Below, piece after piece: positions 44,889 to 55,534 of a stretch of DNA of 64,000 bases. Numbering within the stretch: position 1 is the stretch's first letter; the number at the start of each line of letters is the position of its first letter. The notes under the pieces were generated by a model, which worked only from the letters and a program-made list of their open reading frames with translations, did no database searches and was not told where the DNA came from. The position numbers and the translations under genes are program-made. The DNA comes from Paenibacillus kribbensis (lineage in GTDB: Bacteria; Bacillota; Bacilli; Paenibacillales; Paenibacillaceae), in the NCBI RefSeq assembly GCF_002240415.1, contig NZ_CP020028.1:5408501-5472500 (forward strand), read 5' to 3'.

Positions 44889-45134
44889 AAATAACCAAGG
44901 CACCTCCTTTAAATGTAACTGGCATGTTCATACCCTCCAGTATACCACAACTTCAAAACGACTTGACAGTCAGTTGTGTCCCATTCCAAAAAACGGATGA
45001 TGTTTGTTTTTCAATAAACACGTACCGCTAGACACGTGCAAGGGGATGCGCCAATAGCCGAGCGCGTTTTCCTCTTCAGAAGGCAGCGTTCGGCTAGTTG
45101 CTAGATATATATTTAGACCAAATCAACACGAAAA

Positions 45135-45959
45135 TTAAAGTGTCAGCGGCACCAACGCACGTTCACGATGCTGAAATACCGCAAGCTCGCGATAGCCGAC
45201 TTCATATAGGAGAGCGCGCGCCTTCTCCAAATGCTCGGACAGCTTCGCCGGATCATGGGCATCCGAGCCGACGGTCAGCGGGATGCCTAGCGATAAAGCC
45301 GCCTCCAGCATGCGGCGACTCGGGAACATCTCCGCACAGGGCTTGGATAGCCCTGATGCATTCAGCTCCATCGCCCGACCGCTGCGGGCAACGGCTGAGA
45401 GTGCGGAGCGCTCCAGTTCACGCAACTCCTCCTCTTCCTCCGGCTTCGGATGATGGCCGAAGCGCTTAATGACATCCAAATGGCCCATGATGTCATATAA
45501 GCCGGTAGCTGCCGCCTTGGAAACCGCATCGTAATACGTGCGGTATACCTCCAGCACATTTTTGCCCTCCCAATGGTGTACCTGACGGAAGTCCGTGACA
45601 TCCCATTCACCTAGGAAGTGGACGGAGCCAATCACATAATCCCATGGATACGCGGTGATCATATCTTCAATTTCTCGTTCCCAGCCCTCAATGTAGTCGC
45701 CTTCCAGGCCGACACGAATGTCAATTTGGTCTTTATAGCGTTCCTTCAGCTCCAGACACTCTTCTACATATCGGGGCAGCTCCTCCATTGGCATCGCCAT
45801 TTCCGGGTAATAGTCAGCTGGTTTTACATGCAGCAGCGGCATGTGATCCGATAAACCGAGCTGATCCAGACCCAGCCGAATCCCCTGCTGCACATACTCC
45901 TCCAGGCTTCCTATCGCGTGACCGCACCGGGCATGATGCGTGTGATAGTCAATTTTCAT
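45135..45959 (-). CDS. hisJ: Histidinol-phosphatase, PHP family
   Basis: The 274 residues show the PHP metal motifs: DYHTHHARCGHA at the start, LSDHMPLLH, VGLEGDYIEG, YVIGSVHFL, MGHLDVIKRFG and VGSDAHDPAKL. GAAAGGGG precedes the ATG. It removes the phosphate from histidinol phosphate, the penultimate step of histidine synthesis. It is the last gene of the his operon, 36 bases after hisIE; no classical terminator follows, only a weak stem near 45038-45100. Confidence 0.93.
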   Translation of the reverse strand: MKIDYHTHHARCGHAIGSLEEYVQQGIRLGLDQLGLSDHMPLLHVKPADYYPEMAMPMEELPRYVEECLELKERYKDQIDIRVGLEGDYIEGWEREIEDMITAYPWDYVIGSVHFLGEWDVTDFRQVHHWEGKNVLEVYRTYYDAVSKAAATGLYDIMGHLDVIKRFGHHPKPEEEEELRELERSALSAVARSGRAMELNASGLSKPCAEMFPSRRMLEAALSLGIPLTVGSDAHDPAKLSEHLEKARALLYEVGYRELAVFQHRERALVPLTL

Positions 45960-45995
45960 GCGGCCCTCGCCCCTTTCTGCACCATAAGACCCATT

Positions 45996-46739
45996 TTAAT
46001 CACGACGAGGACGCTCATGACGACGATTCAGCTCAGCCAGCACATCATCCAGTGGCAGCTTGCGCTCTTGCAGCAGCACCAGCAGATGATAAATTAAATC
46101 GCTGACCTCCAGACGCAGCTCCTCATTATCTTTATTTTTGGCGGCAATGATCGTCTCGGAAGCTTCCTCGCCAACCTTTTTCAGGATTTTGTCTACGCCT
46201 TTATCAAAAAGATAGGTCGTGTAGGCTCCTTCGGGGCGTGTCTCTTCGCGCTCCTTAATGATCGCCTCCAATTGGGCAAGCACCTCAAAGCGGTTTGCCG
46301 CAGCGTTGGCCGTTCCACCCGTCTCTACCTCCTCTGCTTGCCCCGCCGCTGCATTGCCAGTGGCAGATACGAGAGCCGTTCCCGGAGCAGAAATCTCACG
46401 GGAAAAGCAGCTCGTCGCTCCTGTATGACAGGCAGGACCGTTCGGAATGACACGCACAAGCAGAGCATCACCGTCACAATCCAGCTGGATGGAGGTGATT
46501 TTTTGCGTATTGCCGGAGGTTGCCCCCTTATGCCACAGCTCCTGTCTGGAACGAGACCAAAACCAGGTCTCTCCCAATTCCAGAGACAGCTTCAGCGACT
46601 CGCGGTTCATATAAGCCAGGGTCAGCACCTGAAGCGTAGCATCATCCTGTACAATGGCTGAGACAAGTCCCGCTTCATTCCAGCGGATATTATCCAATAT
46701 CTGCTCCAGAGATAGCTGCTCGTTTAATTCATTGCTCAT
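45996..46739 (-). CDS. hisI: Bifunctional phosphoribosyl-AMP cyclohydrolase / phosphoribosyl-ATP pyrophosphatase
   Basis: The 247 residues are a HisI-HisE fusion. HisI (about 10-120) has [20 protein letters not shown], the metal Asp in DCDGDALL and zinc cysteines in [11 protein letters not shown]. An Ala/Gly-rich linker of about 35 residues leads to HisE (about 160-240) with [20 protein letters not shown]. It performs steps 2 and 3 of histidine synthesis. The ATG overlaps the hisF stop by 4 bases (ATGA). Confidence 0.96.
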   Translation of the reverse strand: MSNELNEQLSLEQILDNIRWNEAGLVSAIVQDDATLQVLTLAYMNRESLKLSLELGETWFWSRSRQELWHKGATSGNTQKITSIQLDCDGDALLVRVIPNGPACHTGATSCFSREISAPGTALVSATGNAAAGQAEEVETGGTANAAANRFEVLAQLEAIIKEREETRPEGAYTTYLFDKGVDKILKKVGEEASETIIAAKNKDNEELRLEVSDLIYHLLVLLQERKLPLDDVLAELNRRHERPRRD

Positions 46740-47494
46740 CGTATCTCCACTCCTCTGCGCTTCAAATCCCGTTTTAGCTTAGGGATTCCTATTTCTTTAT
46801 AGTGAAAAATCGTGGCCGCCAGTCCAGCATCCGCCTTGCCCACCGTAAACACGTCATAAAAATGTTCCTGCTTGCCAGCTCCACCGGAAGCAATGACCGG
46901 AATCCCCACTGCATCCGACACCGCAGCCGTGAGTGGGAGGTCAAATCCATCCTTGGTTCCGTCCGCATTCATGCTAGTCAGCAGAATTTCTCCAGCCCCC
47001 AGCTGTTCAGCCTCCTTGGCCCAGGCCAAAGCGCGGATACCGGATGGCGTGCGACCTCCGTGCGTATATACTTCCCACTCGCCCCACGCCTCATTGTACT
47101 TGGCGTCAATTGCAACAACGATGCATTGCGAGCCAAAGCTGCGCGCACCCTCCGCGATTAGCTGAGGGTTACGGACAGCCGCCGTATTCACGCCAATTTT
47201 ATCGGCCCCGGCACGCAGAATGCGTTTCATATCATCGACATGGGATATGCCGCCGCCGACCGTGAAGGGAATGGAAATTTCTCCGGCCGTCTGGCGAACG
47301 ACCGCTTCCATGGTGGCACGACCTTCAACCGACGCGGAAATATCCAGAAATACAATTTCGTCCGCCCCTTCCCGGTCATACAGCGCCGCCAGCTCTACCG
47401 GATCGCCCGCATCGCGTAGATTCACAAAATTGACGCCCTTAACCACCCTGCCATCCTTTACATCCAGACAGGGAATAATACGTTTAGCCAGCAT
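46736..47494 (-). CDS. hisF: Imidazole glycerol phosphate synthase cyclase subunit
   Basis: The 252 residues form a TIM barrel with the catalytic Asp in [19 protein letters not shown] and the second in [13 protein letters not shown], plus [15 protein letters not shown] and [18 protein letters not shown] precedes the ATG. With HisH it converts PRFAR to imidazole glycerol phosphate and AICAR. It is 12 bases after hisA. Confidence 0.97.
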   Translation of the reverse strand: MLAKRIIPCLDVKDGRVVKGVNFVNLRDAGDPVELAALYDREGADEIVFLDISASVEGRATMEAVVRQTAGEISIPFTVGGGISHVDDMKRILRAGADKIGVNTAAVRNPQLIAEGARSFGSQCIVVAIDAKYNEAWGEWEVYTHGGRTPSGIRALAWAKEAEQLGAGEILLTSMNADGTKDGFDLPLTAAVSDAVGIPVIASGGAGKQEHFYDVFTVGKADAGLAATIFHYKEIGIPKLKRDLKRRGVEIR

Positions 47495-47505
47495 GCTTAC
47501 TCCCC

Positions 47506-48237
47506 CTATGCCCTTGCTACAGCTTGTACGGCGGCCTGTAAATCAATGCTTCCTGTGTACAATGCCTTACCCACAATGGCACCGCCTACACCTTCTTGTG
47601 CATACGCGCTCAGTGTGATCAGATCATCCATCTGACTGACACCTCCGGAAGCAATAACGGTACGTCCGCTGCTTTTCGCAAGTGCTACGATCGCCTCCAC
47701 ATTCGGGCCCTGCATCATTCCATCGCGGGAAATGTCTGTAAAGATGAACGTCTCCGCCCCCTTGGCGGCCAGCTCAGCAGCCAGTTCATCCGCGCGTACC
47801 TCCGAGGTTTCGAGCCACCCGCGCGTGGCTACATAGCCATTTCGTGCATCCAGACCGATAGCGATCCGATCACCGTAGGCAGCTAATACCGCTTCGGTAA
47901 AGGCACGGTCCTCAATCGCCGCCGTGCCCAAAATCACACGGCTCACGCCTAACGACAACAATCGCTCTACGTGCTCGCGTGTTCGCAAGCCGCCACCCAC
48001 CTGTACTGGCACCTGTACTGCAGAAGCGATGCGCCCGATTAATTCATCGTTCACCGGGTGGCCCGCTTTAGCACCGTCCAGATCAACCAAATGAATGTAG
48101 GAGCCGCCCTTACGCTCCCATTCTCGGGCTACCTCTACCGGATTTTCGTTGTATATCGTCTCCTGGTTGTAATCCCCCTGTACCAACCGTACACATTTGC
48201 CATCGCGAATATCAATCGCCGGATATATCGTGAACAA
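47506..48237 (-). CDS. hisA: Phosphoribosylformimino-AICAR ribotide isomerase
   Basis: The 243 residues form the HisA barrel: [19 protein letters not shown] with the catalytic Asp, [31 protein letters not shown] with the second Asp, and [12 protein letters not shown]. The TTG at 48237 with AAGGGGG 7 bases upstream is preferred; a longer reading to 48267 has no family support. It isomerises ProFAR to PRFAR. Confidence 0.96.
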   Translation of the reverse strand: MFTIYPAIDIRDGKCVRLVQGDYNQETIYNENPVEVAREWERKGGSYIHLVDLDGAKAGHPVNDELIGRIASAVQVPVQVGGGLRTREHVERLLSLGVSRVILGTAAIEDRAFTEAVLAAYGDRIAIGLDARNGYVATRGWLETSEVRADELAAELAAKGAETFIFTDISRDGMMQGPNVEAIVALAKSSGRTVIASGGVSQMDDLITLSAYAQEGVGGAIVGKALYTGSIDLQAAVQAVARA

Positions 48238-48341
48238 AGCATGACCCCCTTGTGAGCTATTCCACATTCATATGCCTTACATCAATCAACGCCCAAAGAC
48301 AGCCGTACCACCCTCCCGCAAGACTGAAGACTGATGAGTAG

Positions 48342-48971
48342 TTACGCTCGCTTTGCCGCCTCCGCCAGCTCCAAGAACTGACGAAGCAGCTGCATGCCCA
48401 TTTCCCCACTCTTCTCCGGATGGAACTGCATGCCATATACATGGCCTCTGCCAACGATAGCCGTTACGGGCCCGCCGTAGTCAGTCACCGCCAGCAGGTC
48501 CGTCTCAACCTCAGGCTTTGCATGATAGGAGTGTACAAAATACACATGCCCTTCCTCCAAGCCCTGCAACAACGGGTGATCCGGCTGTGTCATACGCAGA
48601 CGATTCCAGCCCATATGCGGCACCTTAACGCCCCTATCGGGAGCAAAACGAACAACCTCGCCCGGTAAAATATTAAGCCCTTCATGACTGCCATATTCTT
48701 CACCACGAGTGAACAACAGCTGCATGCCTAGGCAAACACCGAGCAGCGGTTGTCCAACGCTCGCCACCTCCTGGATAATCCGATCCAATCCACTGGAACG
48801 CAAATGCTCCATAGCATCTCCGAATGCCCCAACACCCGGCAGAATCACACCGCTGGAGGAACGAATCACCTGGGCATCTCCTGTGACTACAGCCTCATAT
48901 CCAAGACGCTCAACCGCCTTGCTCACACTATGCAGATTGCCTCTGCCGTAATCCACAATAGCAATGGACAT
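48342..48971 (-). CDS. hisH: Imidazole glycerol phosphate synthase glutaminase subunit
   Basis: The 209 residues are a class I glutamine amidotransferase with the nucleophile in LLGVCLGMQLLF and the His and Glu in GMQFHPEKSGEMG. The N-terminus MSIAIVDYGRGNLHSV is standard. It delivers ammonia to HisF. It starts 3 bases after hisB; the 104-base gap to hisA is the largest inside this part of the operon and shows no terminator. Confidence 0.96.
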   Translation of the reverse strand: MSIAIVDYGRGNLHSVSKAVERLGYEAVVTGDAQVIRSSSGVILPGVGAFGDAMEHLRSSGLDRIIQEVASVGQPLLGVCLGMQLLFTRGEEYGSHEGLNILPGEVVRFAPDRGVKVPHMGWNRLRMTQPDHPLLQGLEEGHVYFVHSYHAKPEVETDLLAVTDYGGPVTAIVGRGHVYGMQFHPEKSGEMGMQLLRQFLELAEAAKRA

Positions 48972-48974
48972 AGA

Positions 48975-49589
48975 CTATAGCACTCCCTTCGTTGAAGGTA
49001 CTCCCGTTACCCGTGGATCAATGGAGGTCGCCTCGTCCAGTGCGCGTCCCAGTGCTTTGAACACCGCCTCGATCATATGGTGGGTATTTTGCCCGTAGTG
49101 AACGATGACGTGCAGCGTCATCCGAGCCTCCAATGCAAATTTCCACAGAAATTCATGCACCAGCTCTGTCGAAAAGCTCCCCACCTGCTGTGACGGATAC
49201 TCCGCACGATACTCAAAATGGGGTCGGTTACTGAGGTCAATGATGACCTGCGCGAGCGCCTCATCCATCGGTACAAAAACACTGGCATAGCGCTTGATTC
49301 CTTTTTTATCACCCAGTGCCTCCAGCAAGGTTTGCCCCAGACAGATACCAATGTCCTCCACGGTATGGTGGTCGTCGATATCAACATCCCCTCTGGCCTG
49401 CACATTCAGGTCAAAGTGTCCGTGCTTCGTGAACAAATCCAGCATGTGATTGAGAAAAGGAACATCCGTTTCAATCTCGGCCTGTCCTGTCCCATCTACC
49501 GCAAAAGACAGCTGAATATCCGTTTCGTTCGTCTTCCGGCTGACGCTGCCTGCGCGTCCTGCTCCGTTATTTTCGTTCCCCATCGCCAT
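48975..49589 (-). CDS. hisB: Imidazoleglycerol-phosphate dehydratase
   Basis: About 204 residues. Metal-binding repeats are DIDDHHTVEDIGI and NTHHMIEAVFKALGRAL; FLNHMLDLFTKHGHFDL is also conserved. It is the single-function form without histidinol phosphatase. The start is set at the first of two close ATGs (49589 or 49583) inside the end of hisD; a long reading to 49685 would lie deep in hisD. The overlap with hisD suggests coupled translation. Confidence 0.95.
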   Translation of the reverse strand: MAMGNENNGAGRAGSVSRKTNETDIQLSFAVDGTGQAEIETDVPFLNHMLDLFTKHGHFDLNVQARGDVDIDDHHTVEDIGICLGQTLLEALGDKKGIKRYASVFVPMDEALAQVIIDLSNRPHFEYRAEYPSQQVGSFSTELVHEFLWKFALEARMTLHVIVHYGQNTHHMIEAVFKALGRALDEATSIDPRVTGVPSTKGVL

Positions 49590-50880
49590 CCACCGCCTTC
49601 TTTTCATTGTCCAATCGAACTTGTATCGCCCGCGCGTGACCTTCCAGCCCTTCATGCCGGGCAAGCTGCATAATCGTCTCTCCATTGCGCAGCAGCGCTT
49701 CCTTGCTGTAATAGATCATACTCGACTTCTTGATAAAATCATCAATATCCACTGGCGAAGAGAACCGCGCGGTTCCATTCGTCGGAATAATGTGGTTGGG
49801 CCCAGCAAAATAATCGCCTACCGGCTCCGAACTGTACGCTCCCAGAAAAATAGCTCCCGCATTTTCAATCAGACCCACATGCTCCATCGGCTGCTCTGTC
49901 ATGATCTCCAAATGCTCCGGCGCCAGCCGATTGACAATACGAATGCCCTCTTCCAACGTGTCAACAACAATGATGGCTCCATAGGACTCTACTGAAGCAG
50001 AAGCAATATCTCTACGCGGCAGATCGATCAATTGGCGCTGCACTTCAGCTGATACTTCTTCCGCCAAGCGTTGCGAGGGCGTAACCAGAATGGCCGAGGC
50101 CATTTCGTCATGCTCCGCTTGCGACAGCAGATCAGCCGCTACATAAGCAGCGTTCGCCGTGTCGTCAGCCAGCACGACAATTTCACTCGGTCCGGCAATA
50201 CTGTCGATATCCACCGCACCGTACACCTCACGCTTTGCCAGCGCTACATAAATGTTGCCGGGACCGCAAATTTTATCGACCGGTTCAATGCGATGTGTTC
50301 CGTAAGCGAGAGCGGCAATCGCCTGCGCTCCGCCCACCCGGTATATTTCCGTCACACCAGCCTCTGCCGCAGCTACCAGTGTATATGGATCGATTCCCGC
50401 CTTGCCGCCTGTTGCCGGGGGTGTCACCATGACAATCTCTGGTACACCAGCCACCTGAGCGGGAATGACATTCATCAGCACCGAGGATGGATAGGCCGCT
50501 TTACCGCCCGGAACATACACGCCTACACGCTGTAATGGTCGGATAATCTGACCGAGCAGGCTGCCGTCCGGCTGCCAATCCATCCACGAATTCCGTTTTT
50601 GCTTCATGTGAAAAGTACGGATATTATCCGCCGCCTCTCGAATTGCCTGTATAAAAGAAGGCTCCACCTTGTCATATGCCGACTTCAATTCTTCATCTGT
50701 CACACGAAGCTGCTCCGCCGTCAGCGATACACCATCAAACGATTCCGTATACCGCAGGACAGCTGCATCTCCCTCCTGCCGCACCGAATGAATAATGGCA
50801 CGAACAGCCTCATTTTGCTCTGGTGTACCGTAATCCACCTCGCGCTGGAGACTGAATTCACGGGCTGATACGATCTTCAT
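49567..50880 (-). CDS. hisD: Histidinol dehydrogenase
   Basis: The 437 residues have the family blocks GVYVPGGKAAYPSSVLMNVI, DKICGPGNIYVALAKREV, DIDSIAGPSEIVVLADDTA, the zinc and catalytic region LLSQAEHDEMASAILV and APEHLEIMTEQP. The ATG at 50880 has AGGGGG 9 bases upstream. It oxidises histidinol to histidine in two NAD-dependent steps, the end of the pathway. Confidence 0.97.
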   Translation of the reverse strand: MKIVSAREFSLQREVDYGTPEQNEAVRAIIHSVRQEGDAAVLRYTESFDGVSLTAEQLRVTDEELKSAYDKVEPSFIQAIREAADNIRTFHMKQKRNSWMDWQPDGSLLGQIIRPLQRVGVYVPGGKAAYPSSVLMNVIPAQVAGVPEIVMVTPPATGGKAGIDPYTLVAAAEAGVTEIYRVGGAQAIAALAYGTHRIEPVDKICGPGNIYVALAKREVYGAVDIDSIAGPSEIVVLADDTANAAYVAADLLSQAEHDEMASAILVTPSQRLAEEVSAEVQRQLIDLPRRDIASASVESYGAIIVVDTLEEGIRIVNRLAPEHLEIMTEQPMEHVGLIENAGAIFLGAYSSEPVGDYFAGPNHIIPTNGTARFSSPVDIDDFIKKSSMIYYSKEALLRNGETIMQLARHEGLEGHARAIQVRLDNEKKAVDGDGERK

Positions 50881-50936
50881 TTGTCCATTCCCCCTCACTT
50901 GCAGCTTGCTTTGCAGAATGCTCCTTAGCCATTGTC

Positions 50937-51587
50937 CTATTCCACTAGTTCATTTGTCACCGCAGTTGGAATCACCTGATGCAATCGGTCACACAACGCC
51001 TGAATCGAGCCGTTTTTCATCCGATAGCTGACCCGATTGGCAATCAGGCGACTGGTAATATCCAGGATGCTGATCTGCTCAACCAATCCATTCTCCCGCA
51101 AGGTCTGCCCGGTTTCCACCATATCCACAATGCGGTCTGCCAAACCGATTAACGGTGCCAGCTCGATGGAACCATTCAGCTTAATAACCTCCACTTGCTG
51201 GCCTTGCTCACGAAAATACTGGGAAGCCACGTTCGGATATTTGGTAGCGACCCGCTGGCGAATACCTGGCTGCCAATCCGGCAGAGCAATCACCGACATC
51301 CGGCAACGGGCGATTCCCAGATCCAGCAGTTCGTACACATCCTTGTTTTCCTCCAGCAATACATCCTTGCCCACAATGCCAATGTCCGCAGCCCCATACT
51401 CCACATACGTAGGAACATCGACCGGCTTCGCCATGATGAATTCCATTCCCAGCTCAGGCAGCGGAATGACCAGCTTGCGCGTATCATCCACATCCTGCGG
51501 AATCGGGACTCCCGCTCGGCGAAACAACTCGGAAGCCTGCTTGTAAATCCGTCCCTTCGGCATGGCTACCTTCAATGTTTCCGTCAT
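50937..51587 (-). CDS. hisG: ATP phosphoribosyltransferase, short form
   Basis: The 216 residues are the catalytic-only HisG(S) form: [53 protein letters not shown]. It lacks the C-terminal regulatory domain and therefore needs HisZ, whose gene overlaps its start by 4 bases. It makes the first committed step, joining PRPP and ATP, and is the site of histidine feedback. Confidence 0.97.
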   Translation of the reverse strand: MTETLKVAMPKGRIYKQASELFRRAGVPIPQDVDDTRKLVIPLPELGMEFIMAKPVDVPTYVEYGAADIGIVGKDVLLEENKDVYELLDLGIARCRMSVIALPDWQPGIRQRVATKYPNVASQYFREQGQQVEVIKLNGSIELAPLIGLADRIVDMVETGQTLRENGLVEQISILDITSRLIANRVSYRMKNGSIQALCDRLHQVIPTAVTNELVE

Positions 51588-52789
51588 GGCAATTCCCTCC
51601 CTTGTACCGGTTGCCTTTCTGCAACTGTATAGCTGTATACCTCTGCATATAGGTCCTGCTGCTGGTGCCGCTCATCCTCCGGCCCTCCCGCCAAGCCTGT
51701 AACCACAATCCGGCCGGCTGTACGAAGCTGCGCCGCAGCCGATAACGCCTCTTGACGCCCCTGCTCGTCATAAAGGATAAGTATGGGACGCTTCGTCTCA
51801 ATCTCAATACCGTCCACACCGTCGACGATTCGATTCGTCTTGAGCGCAAATCCCGTCGCAGGCACGGACCGACCAAACTGCTGGAGCAGATTGTCATAGC
51901 GACCTCCGTTGCAGACGGGAAATCCAATTTCCGCCGCGTAGCCCTCAAAAGTCATTCCTGTATAATATGAAAAATCTCCGATCATGGTAAGGTCAATTAA
52001 CACATGCTCAGATACGCCATAAGCCTCCAGCACTTCCCATACCTCGCACAAATGTGCAATAGATTGGAGCGTTTGCTGCTCCACGCTAAGACGGGTAGCC
52101 TGTTCGCAGATTTCTTTTCCACCGCGCAGCCGAAGAATAGCCTCCAGCTTATCCCGATGTTCAGCAGCCAAGCCCAAAGCCTCAATCGCTGTTCGGTAGC
52201 CCACTACATCACGGCCCAGGAGCAGCTCCTTTAGTGCCTCCTGCTCAGCCTGGCGACCTGGAATGATTTCCTCGAACAAGCCGTTCAGGAATCCCACATG
52301 TCCCATGGCAATTTTAAAAGAGGCAACTCCTGCTGCCTGCAACGATGCAATCGCCAATGCTACAACTTCCGCATCAGCCTCCGGCGAGTCATCGCCTACC
52401 AGCTCCACACCCGTCTGAAAGAACTCGGCTTCTCTTCCCGCCTCTTCCTCAATCGCCCGAAATACATTGGCATGATAGGAAAGCCGAAGCGGCACTTCCT
52501 CTTCCTTCAGCAGCGACGATACCACCCGCGCAATTGGCGCAGTCATATCAGACCGCAGCACCAGCGTGGTCCCCCGGTTATTGAGCAGCTTAAACAGCTT
52601 CTGATCCGAGGTGGAACTGGCCACCCCCACCGTATCGTAATATTCCATCGTAGGCGTCATAATCTGACGGTAGCCCCAACGCTCCATACATTCGAGCACA
52701 TTCCATTCAATCGCCCGCAGCTTCGACACTGCACGTGGTAGATAATCCCGAACCCCTACAGGAATTTCAAACCCTTTTGGCTTAGACAT
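51584..52789 (-). CDS. hisZ: ATP phosphoribosyltransferase regulatory subunit (HisRS paralogue)
   Basis: The 401 residues resemble the catalytic core of histidyl-tRNA synthetase but lack the anticodon-binding domain: [54 protein letters not shown], and a C-terminal YDNLLQQFG. The ATG at 52789 has GAGGTG 6 bases upstream. It binds HisG(S) as a hetero-octamer and carries histidine inhibition. It is the first gene of the his operon. Confidence 0.96.
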   Translation of the reverse strand: MSKPKGFEIPVGVRDYLPRAVSKLRAIEWNVLECMERWGYRQIMTPTMEYYDTVGVASSTSDQKLFKLLNNRGTTLVLRSDMTAPIARVVSSLLKEEEVPLRLSYHANVFRAIEEEAGREAEFFQTGVELVGDDSPEADAEVVALAIASLQAAGVASFKIAMGHVGFLNGLFEEIIPGRQAEQEALKELLLGRDVVGYRTAIEALGLAAEHRDKLEAILRLRGGKEICEQATRLSVEQQTLQSIAHLCEVWEVLEAYGVSEHVLIDLTMIGDFSYYTGMTFEGYAAEIGFPVCNGGRYDNLLQQFGRSVPATGFALKTNRIVDGVDGIEIETKRPILILYDEQGRQEALSAAAQLRTAGRIVVTGLAGGPEDERHQQQDLYAEVYSYTVAERQPVQGRELP

Positions 52790-52858
52790 CTCTATCACCT
52801 CATGATTTCACAATATCTTTATCATGGTAAAGTGCTAACAAACTAAAGTATATTCGAT

Positions 52859-52888
52859 ATATTATCACGCCCTGCTTGTCAACGTCAA
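52859..52888 (-). promoter_or_regulatory. Promoter of the his operon
   Basis: On the minus strand TTGACG and TAATAT are 18 bases apart, about 70 bases before hisZ. A second TTGACA inside the spacer is too close to be the -35 box. Confidence 0.6.
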
Positions 52889-53045
52889 CAGAATGGAGCC
52901 GCCCATTTTTAGAGTTCTCGTCAATGCGCTGCCCCTCTCTGTATTGTATCCACTGCCGAATTCATAAATCCTATAAGAAAATCATCTAATGACATACTTT
53001 ATGGAAGCAAGATCGCGCGTAGCGGAAATTTTTCTTGCTAGAATC

Positions 53046-53080
53046 AAAAAAAAGACTGCCAGCCTCTCAGCCAACAGTCC
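53046..53080 (-). terminator. Terminator of the acyltransferase gene
   Basis: On the minus strand GACTG/CAGTC with an inner GGC/GGCTGG segment is followed by eight T, 14 bases past the stop. Confidence 0.78.
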
Positions 53081-53093
53081 ATCTAAAAATTAT

Positions 53094-54245
53094 TTAGCCA
53101 CTCACCTGCTCGCCTTTAGTCTGGGAAGGCAGTTTCGGAATCGTGCCCAATCCGACCCAGGAAAACGGTAGATATCGAAAACATAATGTTACAATCAACC
53201 AGGAGCCAAACAGTGCCAGCAACCATCCGCCGGCAATGGAGAAAATGTATTCTATTGGCGTTCCATGCAGATCCAGCTTGCGATACACTCGCAATAATGC
53301 CGGGTGAAGTAAATAAATACCGAAAGAACATGCCCCCATCCAACTGATCCACGCTCGCAGCCTAGCATTCGCATGACGATAGAAGAAAACAGAAAACTGA
53401 AACAGCACTAGCGCAGATAAGAGGGCATGTGCATTTCGGAGCAGTTCATAGACCAGTGAGTCTGCATAGATGGCTTTGCGATATGCTACAAACCATATCT
53501 GCACATAAGCTATACCCACGAATAGCCAAACCGCCCACAAGGCACACCAGCTGACCAGCTGTCTGCGACCAATTGACGTCCCAGGCAACGGAAAAAGCCA
53601 CTTTTTAAACCCTTCATATCCAATCGCTACAGCAGCACCCAAAGCAAAATAACTGATATATGTAATCGCAAGACTTCCTCTTTCCACTCCCCATACGTAT
53701 TTGTTCAGTAATACAAACCCCCATTGAATGACCAACCCTGCTGCCAAAATAACAAAGGCGGCTCTCCGTGGGCTCCATATCCATTGCCTTAAACGCTGCA
53801 CTCCCCACAACAACAGCGGGAAGACCAAATAAAATTGGATAATGATAATAACATAATACAAATGCGTATATGCCTTTCCTGTTAACAGCACCAGCGGAAG
53901 ATCACTGAGCGGCATCAGTCCGCGTGTCACCAAGGTCAAATAGTAGAGAAGTGAAAACAAAACATAGGGTAACACAATAAACATCAGTCTTTTCCGAAAA
54001 AACACAAGCATACTCTTACCTCGAAGCGGCCTATCCACATAATTGTAAAATAATACAAACCCGCTCACAAAAATAAACACCGGCACTGCAAAACTGCTAA
54101 ACACATTTAAAAATAAAAAAGGATAAAATAATAGAGAATGACGTGCATCAATCAAAGCCATTGAAGTCGCATGAATAGTAACAACGGCTGCAATCAATAT
54201 TCCCCGATAAATATCAAGCTCCGGTATACGTTCCTTTTTGACCAA
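53094..54245 (-). CDS. Acyltransferase family 3 membrane protein
   Basis: The 383 residues contain about ten hydrophobic helices. The family's active-site region is near the N-terminus: DIYRGILIAAVVTIHATSMA with the conserved Arg and His. FVSGFVLFYNYVDRPLRGK follows. Start is TTG at 54245 with GGGAG 9 bases upstream. Such enzymes put acetyl or succinyl groups on exopolysaccharide, wall polymers or antibiotics. It lies between yvoF and hisZ, where B. subtilis has no gene, and is bounded by terminators on both sides, so it is an independent insertion into a conserved block. Substrate unknown. Confidence 0.84.
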   Translation of the reverse strand: MVKKERIPELDIYRGILIAAVVTIHATSMALIDARHSLLFYPFLFLNVFSSFAVPVFIFVSGFVLFYNYVDRPLRGKSMLVFFRKRLMFIVLPYVLFSLLYYLTLVTRGLMPLSDLPLVLLTGKAYTHLYYVIIIIQFYLVFPLLLWGVQRLRQWIWSPRRAAFVILAAGLVIQWGFVLLNKYVWGVERGSLAITYISYFALGAAVAIGYEGFKKWLFPLPGTSIGRRQLVSWCALWAVWLFVGIAYVQIWFVAYRKAIYADSLVYELLRNAHALLSALVLFQFSVFFYRHANARLRAWISWMGACSFGIYLLHPALLRVYRKLDLHGTPIEYIFSIAGGWLLALFGSWLIVTLCFRYLPFSWVGLGTIPKLPSQTKGEQVSG

Positions 54246-54343
54246 ATCAACACGCTCCCATATCGCCTTGTAAATATATTTATTTTCTATTTTTAAACAT
54301 AACCAACATCCATTACCCTACTTATTATACAAAAAAACAGCGC

Positions 54344-54373
54344 AAAAAGGCCCCTTAATCTATAAGAGACCTT
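54344..54373 (-). terminator. Terminator of the hprK-yvoF operon
   Basis: On the minus strand AAGGTCTCTTA pairs with TAAGGGGCCTT (three G-T pairs) around a 5-base loop and is followed by TTTTTG, 17 bases past yvoF. Confidence 0.82.
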
Positions 54374-54389
54374 CTTGCTGTGCTATTTA

Positions 54390-54884
54390 TTATTCGCCTA
54401 CACCGGAGCGTCTCAAATCACGCAATGGATTACCGCCTACAAACGCTCCAGCAGGCACATCTTTATGCACCACCGCTCCGGCAGCTACGATAGCTCCGTC
54501 ACCGATGGTGACACCTGGCAAAATGGTCGTGTTTGCACCGATCAACACATGATCGCCAATCACCACTTTACCGATACGATACTCCTGTATTAGGTATTCA
54601 TGGGCCAGTATGGTCGTGTTATATCCGATAACTGAATTGTTTCCTATCGTAATATGCTCTGGAAAAAAAACATCTACCATGACCATCAGTCCGAAGGCCG
54701 AATGTTGCCCCACCTTCATACCCAGCATTTTGCGGTAAATGACGTTTTTCAGAGAAAGCACAGGACAATACCGGGCAAGCTGTATAAAAATAAAATTTTT
54801 AACGCCTTTCCAAGGGCTCACCGTCCGATAAATCTGCCATAACGCGTTAGGACCTTCTACGGGATAGCGTTTTACCTTCCTCAC
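54390..54884 (-). CDS. yvoF: Hexapeptide-repeat acetyltransferase, YvoF-like
   Basis: The 164 residues end in a left-handed beta-helix with hexapeptide repeats ([20 protein letters not shown] and [40 protein letters not shown]). Start is GTG overlapping the ppaX stop by 4 bases (GTGA). Its place after hprK-lgt-ppaX matches B. subtilis YvoF, a predicted O-acetyltransferase of unknown acceptor. Confidence 0.88.
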   Translation of the reverse strand: MRKVKRYPVEGPNALWQIYRTVSPWKGVKNFIFIQLARYCPVLSLKNVIYRKMLGMKVGQHSAFGLMVMVDVFFPEHITIGNNSVIGYNTTILAHEYLIQEYRIGKVVIGDHVLIGANTTILPGVTIGDGAIVAAGAVVHKDVPAGAFVGGNPLRDLRRSGVGE

Positions 54885-55534
54885 GATACATTGACACCTT
54901 GAAGCTCCAGCTTCAGCAAGTCGCGCATATCATGCAGCATGTAATCTGGTCCATATCCACGCAGCGTTTCCTCGCCCTTGAGCGACCAAGCAACACCCGC
55001 AGATTTCACACCTGCCGCCTGGGCTGACAAAATATCAAAGGAACTGTCTCCGACCATCAACGTATGCTCCGCGGCAGCATTCAAGCCAGCTAATGCTTTA
55101 AGCACTGGCTCTGCATGCGGCTTCGGATGCTCCACATCGTCTACCGTCACAATATAGTCCATCGAGGAGGTCAGATTGAACAGATCAAGTACGCGCATCG
55201 TGGATGGTCGTATTTTGGTTGTCACGACCCCTAGCTTAATTCCTCGCGCACGAAGCTCCTGAATAACCTCAATCACATACGGAAATGGCTTCACCATTCG
55301 GTCATGGTGAACCTGATTATAAGCACGGTAGCCTTTAACTAGCTCAGATACATCCGTTAATCCCGAAAAAGTACGGAGCTGATCTTCCAGCGTTCCACCC
55401 ATATGGGGAATAATATGCTCCCGAGTTAGCGGATCAGCATCCGGATGATTCAAAATGTGCAAAAACGTGCTGATAATCAGTTCATTCGTATCCATGATGG
55501 TGCCATCCAAATCAAACAAAATCGTGTTTATCAT
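54881..55534 (-). CDS. ppaX: Pyrophosphatase PpaX
   Basis: The 217 residues form a HAD phosphatase with [41 protein letters not shown] and [24 protein letters not shown] precedes the ATG, which overlaps the lgt stop (ATGA). In B. subtilis PpaX hydrolyses pyrophosphate made when HprK/P dephosphorylates Ser46-P HPr by phosphorolysis. Its operon with hprK fits that role. Confidence 0.94.
   Translation of the reverse strand: MINTILFDLDGTIMDTNELIISTFLHILNHPDADPLTREHIIPHMGGTLEDQLRTFSGLTDVSELVKGYRAYNQVHHDRMVKPFPYVIEVIQELRARGIKLGVVTTKIRPSTMRVLDLFNLTSSMDYIVTVDDVEHPKPHAEPVLKALAGLNAAAEHTLMVGDSSFDILSAQAAGVKSAGVAWSLKGEETLRGYGPDYMLHDMRDLLKLELQGVNVS

Larger units (their letters stand above)
52790..53093. 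other. Leader and promoter region of the his operon
   Basis: No gene. It contains the his promoter, a 70-base leader and the terminator of the upstream acyltransferase gene at the right end. The leader is too short for a T-box and shows none of its conserved bulge. Confidence 0.7.

Noticed and set aside
45038..45100. Terminator after hisJ
   Set aside because: The AGCCGA ... TCGGCT stem has a large interrupted loop and no T run.
52790..53045. Possible T-box or histidine leader before hisZ
   Set aside because: The leader is about 70 bases, with no T-box bulge, no histidine-rich peptide and no paired terminator.
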